The notes beneath the pieces were generated by a model. That model was given only the letters and a program-made list of their open reading frames with translations. It made no database searches and had not been told where the DNA came from. Positions 32,065 through 43,483 of a DNA stretch of 64,000 nucleotides are shown here, in pieces (position 1 is the stretch's first letter; every line of letters begins with the position of its first letter). The stretch lies in the NCBI GenBank assembly GCA_030374765.1, contig JARGXX010000068.1, positions 1,984,001 to 2,048,000 on the forward strand. Reading direction: 5' to 3'. Both the position numbers and the translations under genes were made by a program. The DNA is from Agarophyton chilense (Eukaryota; Rhodophyta; Florideophyceae; Gracilariales; Gracilariaceae).

Positions 32065-35000
32065 ATGGGAGTCTCCTCTTCTGGAGGGGCGTCCTCAGAA
32101 TCGAGACTGTTGACGCCCGAGGCGTCATCGCCTCGCTCCCCGGTGAAGATCCTCTCGAGGAAGGACACCGCTGACGCGGACTCGGAACACCTCGGTGTTT
32201 TGCGTCGACCGTGGATACGGGTGAAGAATAACCGGATCCCAGATCGAGTCATGGTGATGGCCAAGCGAAACTATAAAGTTTACGCCGACCTTGGCCTGAG
32301 CCCCCAGTTTTTGGTGAGATACTTAACAGTCCTGGATACAGGTGCTGGCCCGAACTTCATCGTCGAGAGTGCTTTACCCTCGCTACTGCTGTCTCACATT
32401 CGCTCCGAAGCGGTTCCCGACGTCGCTGATGCGAATAATAACCCGTTGAAAACGGTAGGGACCATCACTTTGGTCGTGAGGCTGGGCACCTCGGTGGTTA
32501 AGCTCGACTTCGTGGTGTGCCGCACCCTGGCTACCCCAGTAATACTGGGCTGTGACTACTGCCACAGGTTTGTCGAGGCCATCAGACCTCGTCAGAGGAT
32601 AATCGAACTCGACGACGGCTCCACCGTCGCCATAGTTCGGAAACCGCCGAAGCGGGCATCGCCAAAGCAAGTACCGTTACCTGCTGCGCAAGAACCGCCA
32701 CCCGCCCAGCGGGAGTCTACCAAGCTTCGTGTTGCCGTATCGGTTGCAATACCTCCTGAGACTCAGGTTATGGTGCAGGTCAATTCCCGTCAACACGGTC
32801 TCCGGGTTATCCAACCCCTTGCCTCGTTGTACGGGAAATATCAATTGGCCGTCGCAAACGGAATTGTCAATGTGACTCCGGATGTACCCTTCCGGCTCCT
32901 AGTCGCCAACCTTGGCACTACCCCCCAGTATCTGGTGAAGAACCAAGTAATTGGCTCGGTCACCCCGCACCCATTCACCATGCTTCCGACGAAGACCACC
33001 GCCGCCGATGTTCTCGGGATCTCAGTCCCCAAGGACGACCGCACCGACGACGTCGTCTCTTCGTCTGGGAAGGGGGGAGCGGAGTCCGCCACGCCGAAAA
33101 ACTCGGAGTCACTGCCTGTTACAGGATTACCAGAGCCCGAAGACACCAGGGAAACCGATGCCCTGAAGGCGCTGGAGAACCTTGACCTCGGCCACGTGCC
33201 AGACTCGCATCGCGAACGGCTACGCGGCATGTTGCGAGAATTCACCACTATGTGGGATGGCTCCTTAGGAGAGATTAACACGACGGAACATCGGATAGAT
33301 TTGCTGCCGAACTCACGTCCTTGCTCGCAACCCCCTTACAGGGCTGGCCCAAAGGCTCACGAGGAGGAACAGCTCCAAGTGGAGAAAATGCTCCGAGCCG
33401 GAGTGATAGAACCGGCTCAATCGCCGTGGGCTTCCCCAGTGGTCCTGGTTCTCAAGAGCGACGGAACCTGGCGTTTCTGTATCTATTATCGTCGGCTCAA
33501 TGCCGTCACGGTACGGGATACGTATCCCATCCCTCGTATGGACGAATGTATTTACTCCCTTGGGAGAGCAACCGTGTTCACGGCGTTGGATGCAAATTGG
33601 GGGTATTGGCAAGTTCCCGTTCGGGAGAGCGATCGTGACAAGACCGCCTTCGTCTGCCACGCAGGATCGTACCGCTTCAAGCGGATGCTTTTCGGCCTCA
33701 CCAACGCCCCGGCCACATTTCAACGAGCGATTGACATCCTGCTCAACCGCTTTAAGTGGCGGATGTGTCTCGTTTATCTGGATGACATCATCGTCTTCTC
33801 AGATAATCTCGAGGACCATCTCACCCATGTAAGGGACGTTCTCACCGTGTTACGGGATGCTGGGATTACCCTCAAGCTGAGGAAGTGCGAGTTTTTCACG
33901 GACACCGTGAAGTACCTTGGGCACATTATCCGCCCAGGGCAGCTCATGATCGAGAAGGCTCGAGTTAAATCCCTCGTCGAGGCAAAACAACCTAGGACGC
34001 AAACGGAGCTCCGCTCCTTCTTAGGACTTGTCAACGTCTACCGACGGTTCATCCCGAACTTTTCGGACACTGCAGCGCCGCTGAATTCCCTGTTGCGGAA
34101 AGGCCAACCGCCAAAACTGGACCCCCTGACAGCCCCCCAGGTGGATGCCTTTAACTCCTTAAAGGAGGCTGTCACCTCAGCGCCGATCCTATCGTTGCCC
34201 CAACCGGACCTTCCGTACTCGGTGGATACGGATTCGAGCGACTACCAAGTTGGTTGCGCTCTTTTCCAAACCACCCCAGACGGGGAACGCCATCCAATCG
34301 GGTATTGGTCACGCTCACTCAACGTGCACGAACGGAATTACTCCGTCTCGGAGAAGGAATGCCTAGCCGTAGTATGGGCACTCAGCACGCTCCGTCCCTA
34401 TCTTCTAGGCGTTCACTTCACCGTTTACACGGATCACTCCTCATTAAGGTGGTTGATGAACATCTCCGACCCATCGGGCCGCCTCATGCGGTGGAGGCTC
34501 CGCCTAGCGGAATACGACTTCGAGGTCGTATACAAGAAAGGAGCGCAAAACACTCAGGCCGACGCCCTGTCCCGGTTACCCACGAATGGGGAGGCACTCC
34601 CAACGGAGGATGGCGATATACCATGCTTCACAATGGAGGAACCGAAACCGGCAGCGCCGGACCCGAGTGATCCTGAGTGGCCAAATGATTGGGAAACAGA
34701 CGCTGAATTTGACGCTATCCTCGCTTCGAGCGAGGACCCCACGAAGAACCCCGTACCAAGAAATTTCGTACCCATCCAACCGGAGGAACTGATCCGAGAG
34801 CAGTTTGCAGACCCGTTTTGCGCGGAAGTACGCGCCCGCCTTAACGGTGGTGAAACCCTCCCGTTTGAGGTAAATGACGTTGGTTACCTAATCCGTACCG
34901 TCGAAAACACCCCACAAGTCGTGGTGCCACACTCCTTGCAGACAAGGGTACTACACCTCTCGCACTTTGCGAAAGTCAGCGGCCATGCCGGCGGAAGAAA

Positions 35001-36894
35001 ACTCTACCTCACCCTCAGAAGGGACTTCTACTGGCCTGCAATGGCGGTTGATTGCTATGCAACTGTGCGCTTCTGCACGCAATGTGCCAAGAACCGGGTC
35101 AAACTCCGTCGGAACGCGAAGAAGTTGCACCTATTCCCCGCAAGGGCTCCCCTCGAATTTGTCGCTATCGACATCCTCGGGCCATTAGTCGCCACGAAGC
35201 GTGGGAAGAAGTTCCTACTCGTTATCACGGATCGCTTCTCGAAGCTGGTTCGGACAGTCCCTCTACGGAGGATTACGGCCTACACCGTGGCGGAAGCTTT
35301 CGTAACGCACTGGATCTTCGTTTATGGCCCTCCTGTGGAGTTATTGTCCGATAACGGAAAGCAGTTTGCGTCGCGGTTCTTCCAGGATGTCTGCCGCATC
35401 CTGGATGTCAAAAACCTGTTTACGACGACTTACCATCCCCAATGTAATGGGCAAGTTGAACGGTTTAACCGAACCATGCTGGCTGCGCTCCGCTCCTACG
35501 TCGCTGACCACCCAAAGACTTGGGACTTATACACGGACGCTATCACCTTCGCGTATAATACGCAAGTGCACCGGACTACCGGGGTTTCCGCATTCCAATT
35601 GGTGTTGTCGAGGACCCCACCACCAGTGGCCCTCGAACCCCAAGCTACGCTGGACTCCTTCCCATCAGTGGGTGACTTCCGGCAACGCTGGAAAACATGG
35701 CTGACCAAGCTGGTACCGGCCACACGGAAGGCAATGGCGCGCGCCCAAGCCGCCTACAACCGGGATTTTGATCTCCGTCTACGGCGGGAGCGCCCCCACC
35801 CATTGAAGGCCGGCGACCGCGTGTTCGTACGTAAGGAATACTATAACCCCGAAAGGGAGAAACGCCATAAGCTCTCGCCTGTGGCGGACGGACCATTCAA
35901 GGTTATCTCGGTCACACCGACAACGGTCGTCGTGGAAATGGGAGACAATCACGAACGACTCTCCCGTGACCGGGTTACCTTGGCTCCGCCTGCCTCTCCT
36001 GAGGTTATTTTACAACCACCTGCAGAGCAGGACTCGGGGGTTCCAACGACATCAGAAACACCGGGTACCCCGGCACGTGAACGCCCCAGCGTTCTGCCTC
36101 ACCCCACCCGGGGATTCTCGGACCTACCATACCTAGTAGATGGCCCGCCGACTGTGTCGGCACCGGCTGGCTTTTCTCGCCAGCCAACAACCGGTCTCAC
36201 TCGACCGGGGATCTACTCCCGCCATGCGGTTCGCTCGCTGCCCTCCGTGGCTCCACCTCGGGAGGGGGAGGGACATCTCCGTTCGGAGCAATCTTCGCCG
36301 TCGCAACTGATGTCACGCAGCTCTACTCATTCGGGCATCCCGCCAGAAGCTACGCCCACTCCGGCGAACGCGGCACCTGACGATGAAGCCACACCTGGTT
36401 CTCAGGAACACCCACCGTCGCTGACGGAAGGCTCGCGTCTTAAAGTGTCTGAAGAACAAGGGAAGCTGGATGCAACTATCTGCAGTGCGGAAAAGTCAGC
36501 CACAGTGGGCACGCCAACGCCTGGACTTGGCCCGCGCAGCCCCGCAGGGGACGTTCAAAGTCATGGAACCCGTCAAGGGAATGGTCAACCGGCCGCGCCG
36601 GAAATTACCGCCGCGGACGGACGTCATCTCGCCACAGGGGTGCGCTCGGAGCAGCACATGCCACGATCACGAGAACGCACGAAAAGCGTTACAGCCGACC
36701 CTGGCGCTGGGGAGAGTCAAGTACCGGCAGAGCCGGGAGACGCGCACGTTCGAAATGGGAAGTCTGCCCGTGGAAAGGGAGGATTTTTGAAAAAAAATCC
36801 TGGCCCCAAAAAGGGTGAATTTTTTGAAGGCTCGCGCGCGGCGCCCGATGGCAAAGCAATTCTTTCAAAAAATGCTGCCCCAAAAAAAGGTTGA
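32065..36894 (+). CDS. pol of element B (protease, RT, RNase H, integrase)
   Basis: A 1609-residue frame with an aspartic protease (VLDTGAGPNFI), reverse transcriptase (YPIPRMDECIYSLG, YLDDIIVFS), RNase H (VDTDSSDYQVGCALF, then NYSVSEKECLAVVWAL), an integrase zinc-binding region and a core (FVAIDILGPLVATKRGKK, LSDNGKQFASRFF, NGQVERFNRT). A long Pro-rich linker follows. The pol ATG lies three bases after the gag stop in another frame, so expression probably uses termination-reinitiation or frameshifting, as known for Ty3/gypsy relatives. The frame looks nearly whole. The chromodomain lies just beyond it. Confidence 0.9.
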   Translation: MGVSSSGGASSESRLLTPEASSPRSPVKILSRKDTADADSEHLGVLRRPWIRVKNNRIPDRVMVMAKRNYKVYADLGLSPQFLVRYLTVLDTGAGPNFIVESALPSLLLSHIRSEAVPDVADANNNPLKTVGTITLVVRLGTSVVKLDFVVCRTLATPVILGCDYCHRFVEAIRPRQRIIELDDGSTVAIVRKPPKRASPKQVPLPAAQEPPPAQRESTKLRVAVSVAIPPETQVMVQVNSRQHGLRVIQPLASLYGKYQLAVANGIVNVTPDVPFRLLVANLGTTPQYLVKNQVIGSVTPHPFTMLPTKTTAADVLGISVPKDDRTDDVVSSSGKGGAESATPKNSESLPVTGLPEPEDTRETDALKALENLDLGHVPDSHRERLRGMLREFTTMWDGSLGEINTTEHRIDLLPNSRPCSQPPYRAGPKAHEEEQLQVEKMLRAGVIEPAQSPWASPVVLVLKSDGTWRFCIYYRRLNAVTVRDTYPIPRMDECIYSLGRATVFTALDANWGYWQVPVRESDRDKTAFVCHAGSYRFKRMLFGLTNAPATFQRAIDILLNRFKWRMCLVYLDDIIVFSDNLEDHLTHVRDVLTVLRDAGITLKLRKCEFFTDTVKYLGHIIRPGQLMIEKARVKSLVEAKQPRTQTELRSFLGLVNVYRRFIPNFSDTAAPLNSLLRKGQPPKLDPLTAPQVDAFNSLKEAVTSAPILSLPQPDLPYSVDTDSSDYQVGCALFQTTPDGERHPIGYWSRSLNVHERNYSVSEKECLAVVWALSTLRPYLLGVHFTVYTDHSSLRWLMNISDPSGRLMRWRLRLAEYDFEVVYKKGAQNTQADALSRLPTNGEALPTEDGDIPCFTMEEPKPAAPDPSDPEWPNDWETDAEFDAILASSEDPTKNPVPRNFVPIQPEELIREQFADPFCAEVRARLNGGETLPFEVNDVGYLIRTVENTPQVVVPHSLQTRVLHLSHFAKVSGHAGGRKLYLTLRRDFYWPAMAVDCYATVRFCTQCAKNRVKLRRNAKKLHLFPARAPLEFVAIDILGPLVATKRGKKFLLVITDRFSKLVRTVPLRRITAYTVAEAFVTHWIFVYGPPVELLSDNGKQFASRFFQDVCRILDVKNLFTTTYHPQCNGQVERFNRTMLAALRSYVADHPKTWDLYTDAITFAYNTQVHRTTGVSAFQLVLSRTPPPVALEPQATLDSFPSVGDFRQRWKTWLTKLVPATRKAMARAQAAYNRDFDLRLRRERPHPLKAGDRVFVRKEYYNPEREKRHKLSPVADGPFKVISVTPTTVVVEMGDNHERLSRDRVTLAPPASPEVILQPPAEQDSGVPTTSETPGTPARERPSVLPHPTRGFSDLPYLVDGPPTVSAPAGFSRQPTTGLTRPGIYSRHAVRSLPSVAPPREGEGHLRSEQSSPSQLMSRSSTHSGIPPEATPTPANAAPDDEATPGSQEHPPSLTEGSRLKVSEEQGKLDATICSAEKSATVGTPTPGLGPRSPAGDVQSHGTRQGNGQPAAPEITAADGRHLATGVRSEQHMPRSRERTKSVTADPGAGESQVPAEPGDAHVRNGKSARGKGGFLKKNPGPKKGEFFEGSRAAPDGKAILSKNAAPKKG

Positions 36895-36935
36895 ATTTTT
36901 TGAGACCTCGCGCGCGGCGCATCACGGCGACACCC
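36779..36935 (+). repeat. Tandem duplication in the pol linker of element B
   Basis: Two copies of a unit of roughly 80 bases with the pattern CCCCAAAAAGGGTGAATTTTTTGA followed by a CTCGCGCGCGGCGC stretch. Each unit mixes A-rich and CG-rich halves. Element A lacks it at the matching place in its linker, as far as I can read. Confidence 0.65.
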
Positions 36936-37498
36936 CCCCAAAGGAAGAGCCGGCGCCCGCCGAGCGGCGTCCCACGGCGAGCGAAGTGTCAGCCCGCTCG
37001 CGCTGGGCCACGGACCCCGCTGGGGAGGCGGATCGCACAGCACGTGCCCGCCATCCGTCTCAGGCGGCACGTGACCCGACCACACCCCCGCGTGCACGGC
37101 AGACACCCGCTGCAGCGGAGACGCTATCCCGCAATAGCGGTAGTTTACGACGGGATAACCGCAGACTCGCGGTACGACCGGAGTACCGGGAGGAAAGCGC
37201 GGAACGCCTGTCCGACGGGAACTACCCCAGCGGGGAACCCACCGAGACTTCGGCTGGTGTTACCACCAAACGGCAGGGCCGGGAAGTATACATACAAGAG
37301 TATGTGGTGGACCGAATCCTCGGGCACTCGTACGACGAGAGCGGGACTTTACAATACCTCGTCCGTTGGTACGGATACGATGCTTCGTTTGACTCCGACG
37401 AGCCAATCGAGCATCTTCCCCGTTCCCAGGTGGTACGATATCGCCGCCAAGCGGGTACTGCGACTCCAGCTACGCTGTGTACCACCCAGGTTGGTTAG
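36815..37498 (+). pseudogene. Chromodomain end of element B pol
   Basis: The C-terminal part of the polyprotein region, with Pro/Arg-rich linker and a chromodomain (EYVVDRILGHSYDESG, LVRWYGYDASFDSDEPIEHLP). It matches the chromodomain of element A in place and sequence. It is read in a different frame from the rest of pol, part of the broken state of this element. Confidence 0.8.
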
Positions 37499-37875
37499 AT
37501 CCCCGTCCACACTGAAACAACCTCCAAGGTGGAATGGAGACCAGCAGCCTTTGTTCCTCCTCGCAGGGCAGGCAACCCACACTAGATGGTTTTCATCCAG
37601 AACACTGGCTAAATCCCGTGATCACGGTTTTTCCATCGGGATGGACGTTCGCCCTGTTCGTGCTGCTGCTAAACTACACTTGAAAACCAGCCGCTCACCG
37701 CGCCGCGGACCTAGCCACCGGTTGACCGGATATTCATTGGCCATGGCCATCCCGTATTCCCGGGGGATGTTTCCGCGCTTCGCGTGAGGATGGGGGGTAA
37801 TTAAGACAACGGTCACTTTTACTACGTCTATGTCGCAAAGAGCGCCTTCGCTGCGCGACCCGGGGGGACCGACTG

Positions 37876-39720
37876 TTAGCGATCGCCCCCATCCGAGGGA
37901 GGAACTCCGCCAACACGGGTAACAAGCTTCTCCCGCATCGCGGCAAGGTCACCGGAGGTGTCGTTCACGCTCAGACCCACTCCTCGGAGGAAATTGGCGA
38001 CGATTGCACCCTCGTCCAAACCTGCAGCAGGCTCTTCGCCCGCTCCTGCCGACGAGGGCCCGGGGTTCGGAACATGGGAAACCGGCGAAGCCTCGCGGTG
38101 GGAAACCTCTCCCGGAGGACTAAACTCTTCCGGCGAAGCCGTGCGACCCGCACCCACGCCCCGGACCGGGACCTCCACGCCTTCCATGCCCTCAGGATCG
38201 CCCCTCGCTTCATACCCGTCATCTCCGAAGGGAGTGCCGTTAGCCGGACCGTCCAGATCGTTGTCCACCATGGGGTCGTTCTCATCGTACACCCGATAAT
38301 ATTCATCGGCGTCGACGAACCCTCGCGGGTGCCCCGCAGGAATGACTCTCGGGCTCGCCCGGTACTCTTCCGCCTCTTCGCGGCTTACCTCCCGGAGCTC
38401 CCACGGGTCGAAGTATATGAAGTCGCCCGCAAGCGGGGTATTCCTCCGTAGCCCGGGACCACTTCCTCCACTTCCGCCATCGTGGCGGCCGCTTTGTTCA
38501 AGCGGAACCTCGGCCCAATGCACGGAATCGATGAAATCGAGTAGGGCCGCCACCTCCTCGCAATTTGTAACACCCCCAAGGGGGATTTACATGTCCAAGC
38601 GACGCATGGCAGCCCGCACGCGCGGTTGAACGTACCATAACCGGTATCGGTCATAAACCTCCGCGAGGAGAAATGCCGTGGTGCAGACAGCCCATTCGGT
38701 TATCACGACCGACCACAGCCCTGCTTGGGGATCCCTGAGAAGGTATGACCTTAAGTAGGTGAACACCGGGGGCAGCTCAATATAGCACCCCCGGCACGCC
38801 TCGAAGTGGCTCCACCACGGTGGGAGGGGGACATACCGCCCTTGTCGGTGCGCGGGTGCGATCCGTTCAGCCTCGATGTTCTGGTACGGGACAAAATACC
38901 CGTATCGGGAACGCGCTCGCCGCTCGAAGCGGATGAAATTCTGCAAGAAGTTCGACCGGTACGTCCGGGGCATATAGCGGAACTCCGCATGGAGGAGCGG
39001 CCTTGTCCAGCACATTGCTTCTTGCCTGGCAACAGGAATGTTTCGCCAAGCGAAAGTCTCCGACTCCGCCAAGCGGGAACAGTACCCAATCTCCCCGCCC
39101 GTGCGGTAGAATTCCACATCGAACCCCGTGGATGGCGGAATGAGTGCGTCAATCGGCGCCCAGCCTTGCCGCTGGTACGCGATCCGCACGAACGCGGTGT
39201 GCGCCGCCTCAGCGGATTCCCCCCGGTTGCGCCGGATGTGGTGAATGGGTAAGGAAACTCGATTGCGCCAGTCCCAGGAGGCCACCACTGCGAAGTGCAA
39301 ATCCCCCGGAAGGGTGTCGGCTCCGTCCACGTATTGGGACAAGAGTTCTTCGTCCCGCACTGCGGTCGGGTGAAACCATGGCGCGCGGCGAAGTACAAAC
39401 GCGCCACGCCGAGTATTCGGGTTTTGCACCACTAGGGAGTCGTAGGATGGCCACTGCCGAGTGGTTGTTTCACCGTTTCGCGCGGACCCGCCACGCGGAT
39501 GAGAAGGCGCTGGGTTGTTCGAATCGGCGTGGGACATTGGTCGTGTAGCCGACGGCGTCGGAAGAAGGTGCGTCAAACACGGATGTTCGAACCTCTGAAG
39601 AGGATTGGTGAACGCGGAAGCAGGAAGCTGTTGCCACGAGTTGCGCGACAAAGTCGGAGAAGTGTTCCTCGCTTGAGGTCGGTGGGCTGCGGAGGCAGAA
39701 GAGTTGTTGGAAGGAGACAT
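37876..39720 (-). pseudogene. Antisense accessory gene of element B
   Basis: The counterpart of the gene at 22140-23915 in element A, again opposite to gag-pol and starting (ATG 39720) just inside the 3' LTR. Shared blocks: RRAPWFHPTAVRDEELL, SWDWRNRVSLPIHHI, ARQEAMCWTRPLLHAEFRY, RSNFLQNFIRFERR, YFVPYQNIEAERIAPAHR, ELPPVFTYL, PRVRAAMRRLDM, and DFIYFDPWELREVSREEAEE in the acidic C-terminal part. The function is unknown and no known domain is seen. Broken, about one break. The region 37499-37875 between it and pol holds nothing recognised. Confidence 0.7.
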
Positions 39721-39801
39721 GATGCCAGCGATCCGGAAGAGGGCGCACTTTTATGGAGTTCTCAGACTGCGCTCCGTCCCGCTTTGCGGGTACTCCCCTG
39801 G

Positions 39802-39817
39802 TCTTACGGGGGGGATA
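39802..39817 (+). promoter_or_regulatory. Polypurine tract of element B
   Basis: CTTACGGGGGGGATA sits directly before the 3' LTR, the expected place and composition for the plus-strand primer. Confidence 0.75.
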
Positions 39818-40669
39818 TGAAGTGCACGCCCTCTGAAGGGGGTTTTCTTGGCCTTTTTATTTTTCCGGAACATCCGGCACTTGCTCATTATATGAGTACA
39901 GTCTATGACCGTTCACCGGAATGCCGGAATGTCTACACGTGTGGGACGGTTGGCAGGTGTAGTTATGACCACAGTAGGTGGGTGGATAGGAACTCCCTAT
40001 CTATTTATTTATTTATCTATTTATTTATTTAGTTATTACACTAGGGGAGCTACAGTACTTAGTGCGACGGCAGTGGCCGCCGCACCAGTAAACTCCCCCA
40101 CCAAGGGTCCCGATCTCAATCTTCCCCAACGTTGCCGATCTGGGTTTGGCTCTGGTCTCTACCGCCTACGCGGGCTAATCACCTCTCACGAGGAGTAGCG
40201 CGTAGCACTCGGGTTGACCATCCCCCTTGCCCGCCTAAAGAGACCCATCGCTGGGAGTGTTTTTCCAACTGTTGTTGTGTTTCGCCTTGTTAAGGGTTTG
40301 TCTCCGGCTGTGCCGTATCATACAGAGCCACTCGCGTGACTCGGTGCCATCGCCCCTCATCGCCCTCCTTCTCCCTTTTTCCCTTTTTCCTTTTCCTCGT
40401 TCCCCGATAACGGGTAGCATCCCGCTATCCGCGGCTGTACCGACACGTCGGATCACGGCCACCGTGTAGACCTTTTCCTCAATCCGAGGCACACGCACAA
40501 GAGGAGCCCTTCTTCACCTCCCTGCGCAAGTCGCGACGGGTGACCCCCGCCTTACAACCCGGCTAAGTCGTGTCACCTCTGGGAGGGCTCTTTTCCGCTC
40601 AGCTACCTCCGTGGACGAAGATCCCGAGCGTCTTCGTGGTGTTTACCCGCACGCGGGCATTGCACTACA
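39818..40669 (+). repeat. 3' LTR of element B
   Basis: An 852-bp direct repeat of the 5' LTR (28929-29780), starting TGAAGTGCACGCCC and ending CATTGCACTACA. It is followed by the second CTCGA target copy. Confidence 0.93.
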
Positions 40670-41232
40670 CTCGATGCCCGCTTCAGCGGTTGACGAACAA
40701 TGGGGACGGTCGATCCGTCTTCAAGTTCTACCTGCCTAAGGCGTGGGCGGATGGCGTCAACAAACCTATCGCAGTAGTCACATCCCAGTATAACTGACGC
40801 GGCCAGCGAGCGGCACTCAATAAAAGTTAGTTTAACCACCATCTGCCCTAGCCTGACGACCAGGTCGATCACAACAGCCGTTTTCAACGGGTTGTTATTG
40901 GCGTCTGAGACGTCGGGTACCGTTTCAGAACGGATGAGTGACCGCAATGGCGGGGGTAAAACCAATTCCACAATAAAGTTCGGCCCAGCACCTGTATCCA
41001 GGACAGTGAGATATCTCACCATAAACTGCGTGTGCAGACCAAGGTCAGCGTAAACCTTGTAGTTACGCTTGGCCATTACCAAGACTCTATCCGGGATCCG
41101 GTTATTTCTAATCCGTATCCACGGTCGACGCAAAACACCGAGGTGTTTAGAGTCTGCGTCTGCGGTGTTCTTCCTTGTCAGGATTTTCACCGGGGAGCGA
41201 GGCATCGGCGCCTCGGGCGTCGTCAGCCTCAA
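40670..41232 (-). pseudogene. pol of element A, upstream part (protease)
   Basis: The start of element A's pol, cut off from the rest by element B. It carries the aspartic protease motif VLDTGAGPNFIVE and SVILGCDYCDRFVDAIRPR, matching 32065-32650 of element B closely. Confidence 0.88.
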
Positions 41233-41267
41233 CTCTAAGGACGCCTCTCCCGAAGGGGAGACTCCCT

Positions 41268-43388
41268 CTATTCTTTTCCCTGTACAGGGTCCTGGTCGGG
41301 CGAAGGCCCGACTTCCTCGGCAACGAGTGCATGATTCTGTTGCACGGTAGCTACCGCAGGAGCGGGTTGAGATCGACCAGCGTGGTTTGGCGCTGGTGCG
41401 GCGCGTGCCGGCTGAGTCGGTTTGTACCGAGAATTCGGAGTGTGAGCCAATGCGTTGGGGAAGTCCGTCTTCGCGCGGAGATATGACGTTAGTGGCACGG
41501 AGCCCTTCTCCTTCGAGGAGAGGGCTTCGTAATTATCCACCACTCGCGCCATATCGCGTAGCGATAAAAGGCATTGCGGGGAGGTGTGCCCGCGCTTGTA
41601 GCACAAGTGGCACACCAACGTCACTCCCACCTTTCGCGGTACGGCATTCCGAGCATCGGTGTATCTTCCGGGTTCCCGGTTTCCAACCCATCCAGGGCGC
41701 TGACTTCGTGTCATTCCGTTCGAGTACGGCATACGGGGGGCCGGAGTGCGGCGGTCATTAAAATAAAAGACCTGCCCGTTCTCCGTGTCCCTTGCGGTTG
41801 AGTCAACCGAGCCATCTGTCGTAGACGGTAATTTCGTTGTTGCAATAGATAAACCATCGTGATGGATGACATTCATATTGTCATAACCCTGTTTGGGGAT
41901 GCCATCCGTCGCAAATGACGGTGAAGAAGAGTCCGACTCAAGCAGCAATGCCTTAGCGGCCTTCGACCGGGTTCCCGGATGGCGTGCACGTAGTGCATCT
42001 CCCTCTGCGCGGGCAAACTGTACGAGCTCAAGGTAGGTCACCTTCGGCTCTTGTTCCCTGCGACTGGCGACAAGAGTCTTTATGGCTGGATCCAAGCCAT
42101 CAATGAACATCGTACAGCGTTCCCCAGCGGGGTATACATTACCACAACGGTGGAAAGCCTTATTCAGGCGTACCGAGTAATCGGTCTCGAGCTCGCCGGA
42201 GCGTTGTCGAGTGTCTCGCAAAGCGAGTATCGCCGCTTGTATCGCGGAGTCGGTTGCGTAGGAAGGCAGGAGGTACTGCACGGCCTCGGGCCAGCAGGTT
42301 ACACCTCCTTCGGAGGCTCGCGAAGAGCCCCGAACCGACAAAAACTGATCTTCAGCGACACCCCGTAGAAAGTAGGGTAGCGCCACGTAGGCTTGTCCTT
42401 CGTTCATTCCGAGTAAATCGGCTTCCGCTACAAAGCGGTGTAGTAAATCCAAGACCAGAATTGGATCATCCCCAGTAAACGACTGGTTACGAAGTGAAAG
42501 CTGCATCCGCTTGATGCAGTCTTTCACTTTACCCGTGTCACGCGGTGTCCGACCTAAAGAGGAATCTTCTAGCTGGTAGTACCGGTAGGACAAGAGTGTC
42601 CTGTATAGAGGGTTGGTGGGCTTCAAGGGTTTGGGGCCCGGATGTCGCCGACCCTTGGGGCGCGACCAGATGGCCCCGTAGGTGGCAGAGGACCGCTTTC
42701 AGCGGGAAGAGCGCCCATAACGATCCTGTGGGTCATCGCTCACCGACGAATCGGAACTCTCCGAGTCACTCGGTTTACCGTCCGACTCAGATGATGAGTC
42801 GGACGGGTGTCCGTGCTTACGGTTAGAATCCCGGTTCGTCCGGCTCTTCCGGTTCCGCGACTGGGTCTCTCGATGAGAGACAACCAGTCTAGCCGCGTTC
42901 GCGGGCAAGGTTAACGTCCTCTCGACCGACTCAAGTCGGCTTCGGAGACGCTCGAAGCGATTCTCCATACCTTCTGCGAAGGAAGACGGAGCGCCAAAAC
43001 ACTCGAGTAGTGTATTGACGTCCGACCGCAATACGCGGATATCCTCGGCTAACTCACTTGGAGAGGGGTTAGCGAGGCTTCCTCGTAAAGAGGTGAACTC
43101 TCTCGAGAGGGTATTGTGAGCAGCCCGCAGGGAGCGGAGCTGCTCTTCCAAGCGTACAATCCGCGCTTGGTCGACCAACCGCGGAGGCGGAGAAATCACC
43201 GTTGCGACGGTCGTTAACCCGGAATCGGGCTGCGGGTCTTCAGTGCCGGTGACCTGTATCTCCCGGGAATCCGGTGTTGGAGCCAGGGCCTGTGGAACAT
43301 CAGTGCCCCTTGCATCACCGCTTTGGCGGGAACGGCTGCGTTTTGCAGGAGGCTCCATGCTAGGCGGTTTCCTTGGCATTGGCCACAC
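41268..43388 (-). pseudogene. gag of element A
   Basis: Minus-strand gag region homologous to that of element B: N-terminal Ser/Arg-rich segment, capsid-like middle (LRNQSFTGDDPILVLDLL, ALRDTRQRSGELETDYSVRL, GERCTMFIDGLDP) and a CCHC zinc knuckle CHLCYKRGHTSPQC near the C-terminus that binds nucleic acid in family members. Broken, about one break. Confidence 0.85.
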
Positions 43389-43483
43389 CGTCTCAATGGA
43401 AGAACAGAAAGCAAACCGGTGAGACCGGAGAAAACCCGTTAAACGGAAAACAACCTCAGAGAGGACACAAGCGGTCTTGACTC

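Larger units (their letters stand above)
28929..40669 (+). mobile_element. Ty3/gypsy chromovirus-type LTR element B (nested, younger)
   Basis: An 11,741-bp plus-strand element inserted into pol of element A, in the opposite orientation. Exact 5-bp target duplications CTCGA flank it (28924-28928 and 40670-40674). LTRs of 852 bp each begin TG and end CA. By eye the two LTRs differ at about nine positions, near 1%, so insertion was relatively recent. Parts in order: 5' LTR, primer-binding site, gag, pol, chromodomain, antisense accessory gene, polypurine tract, 3' LTR. It is close to whole, with about two breaks. Confidence 0.93.
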
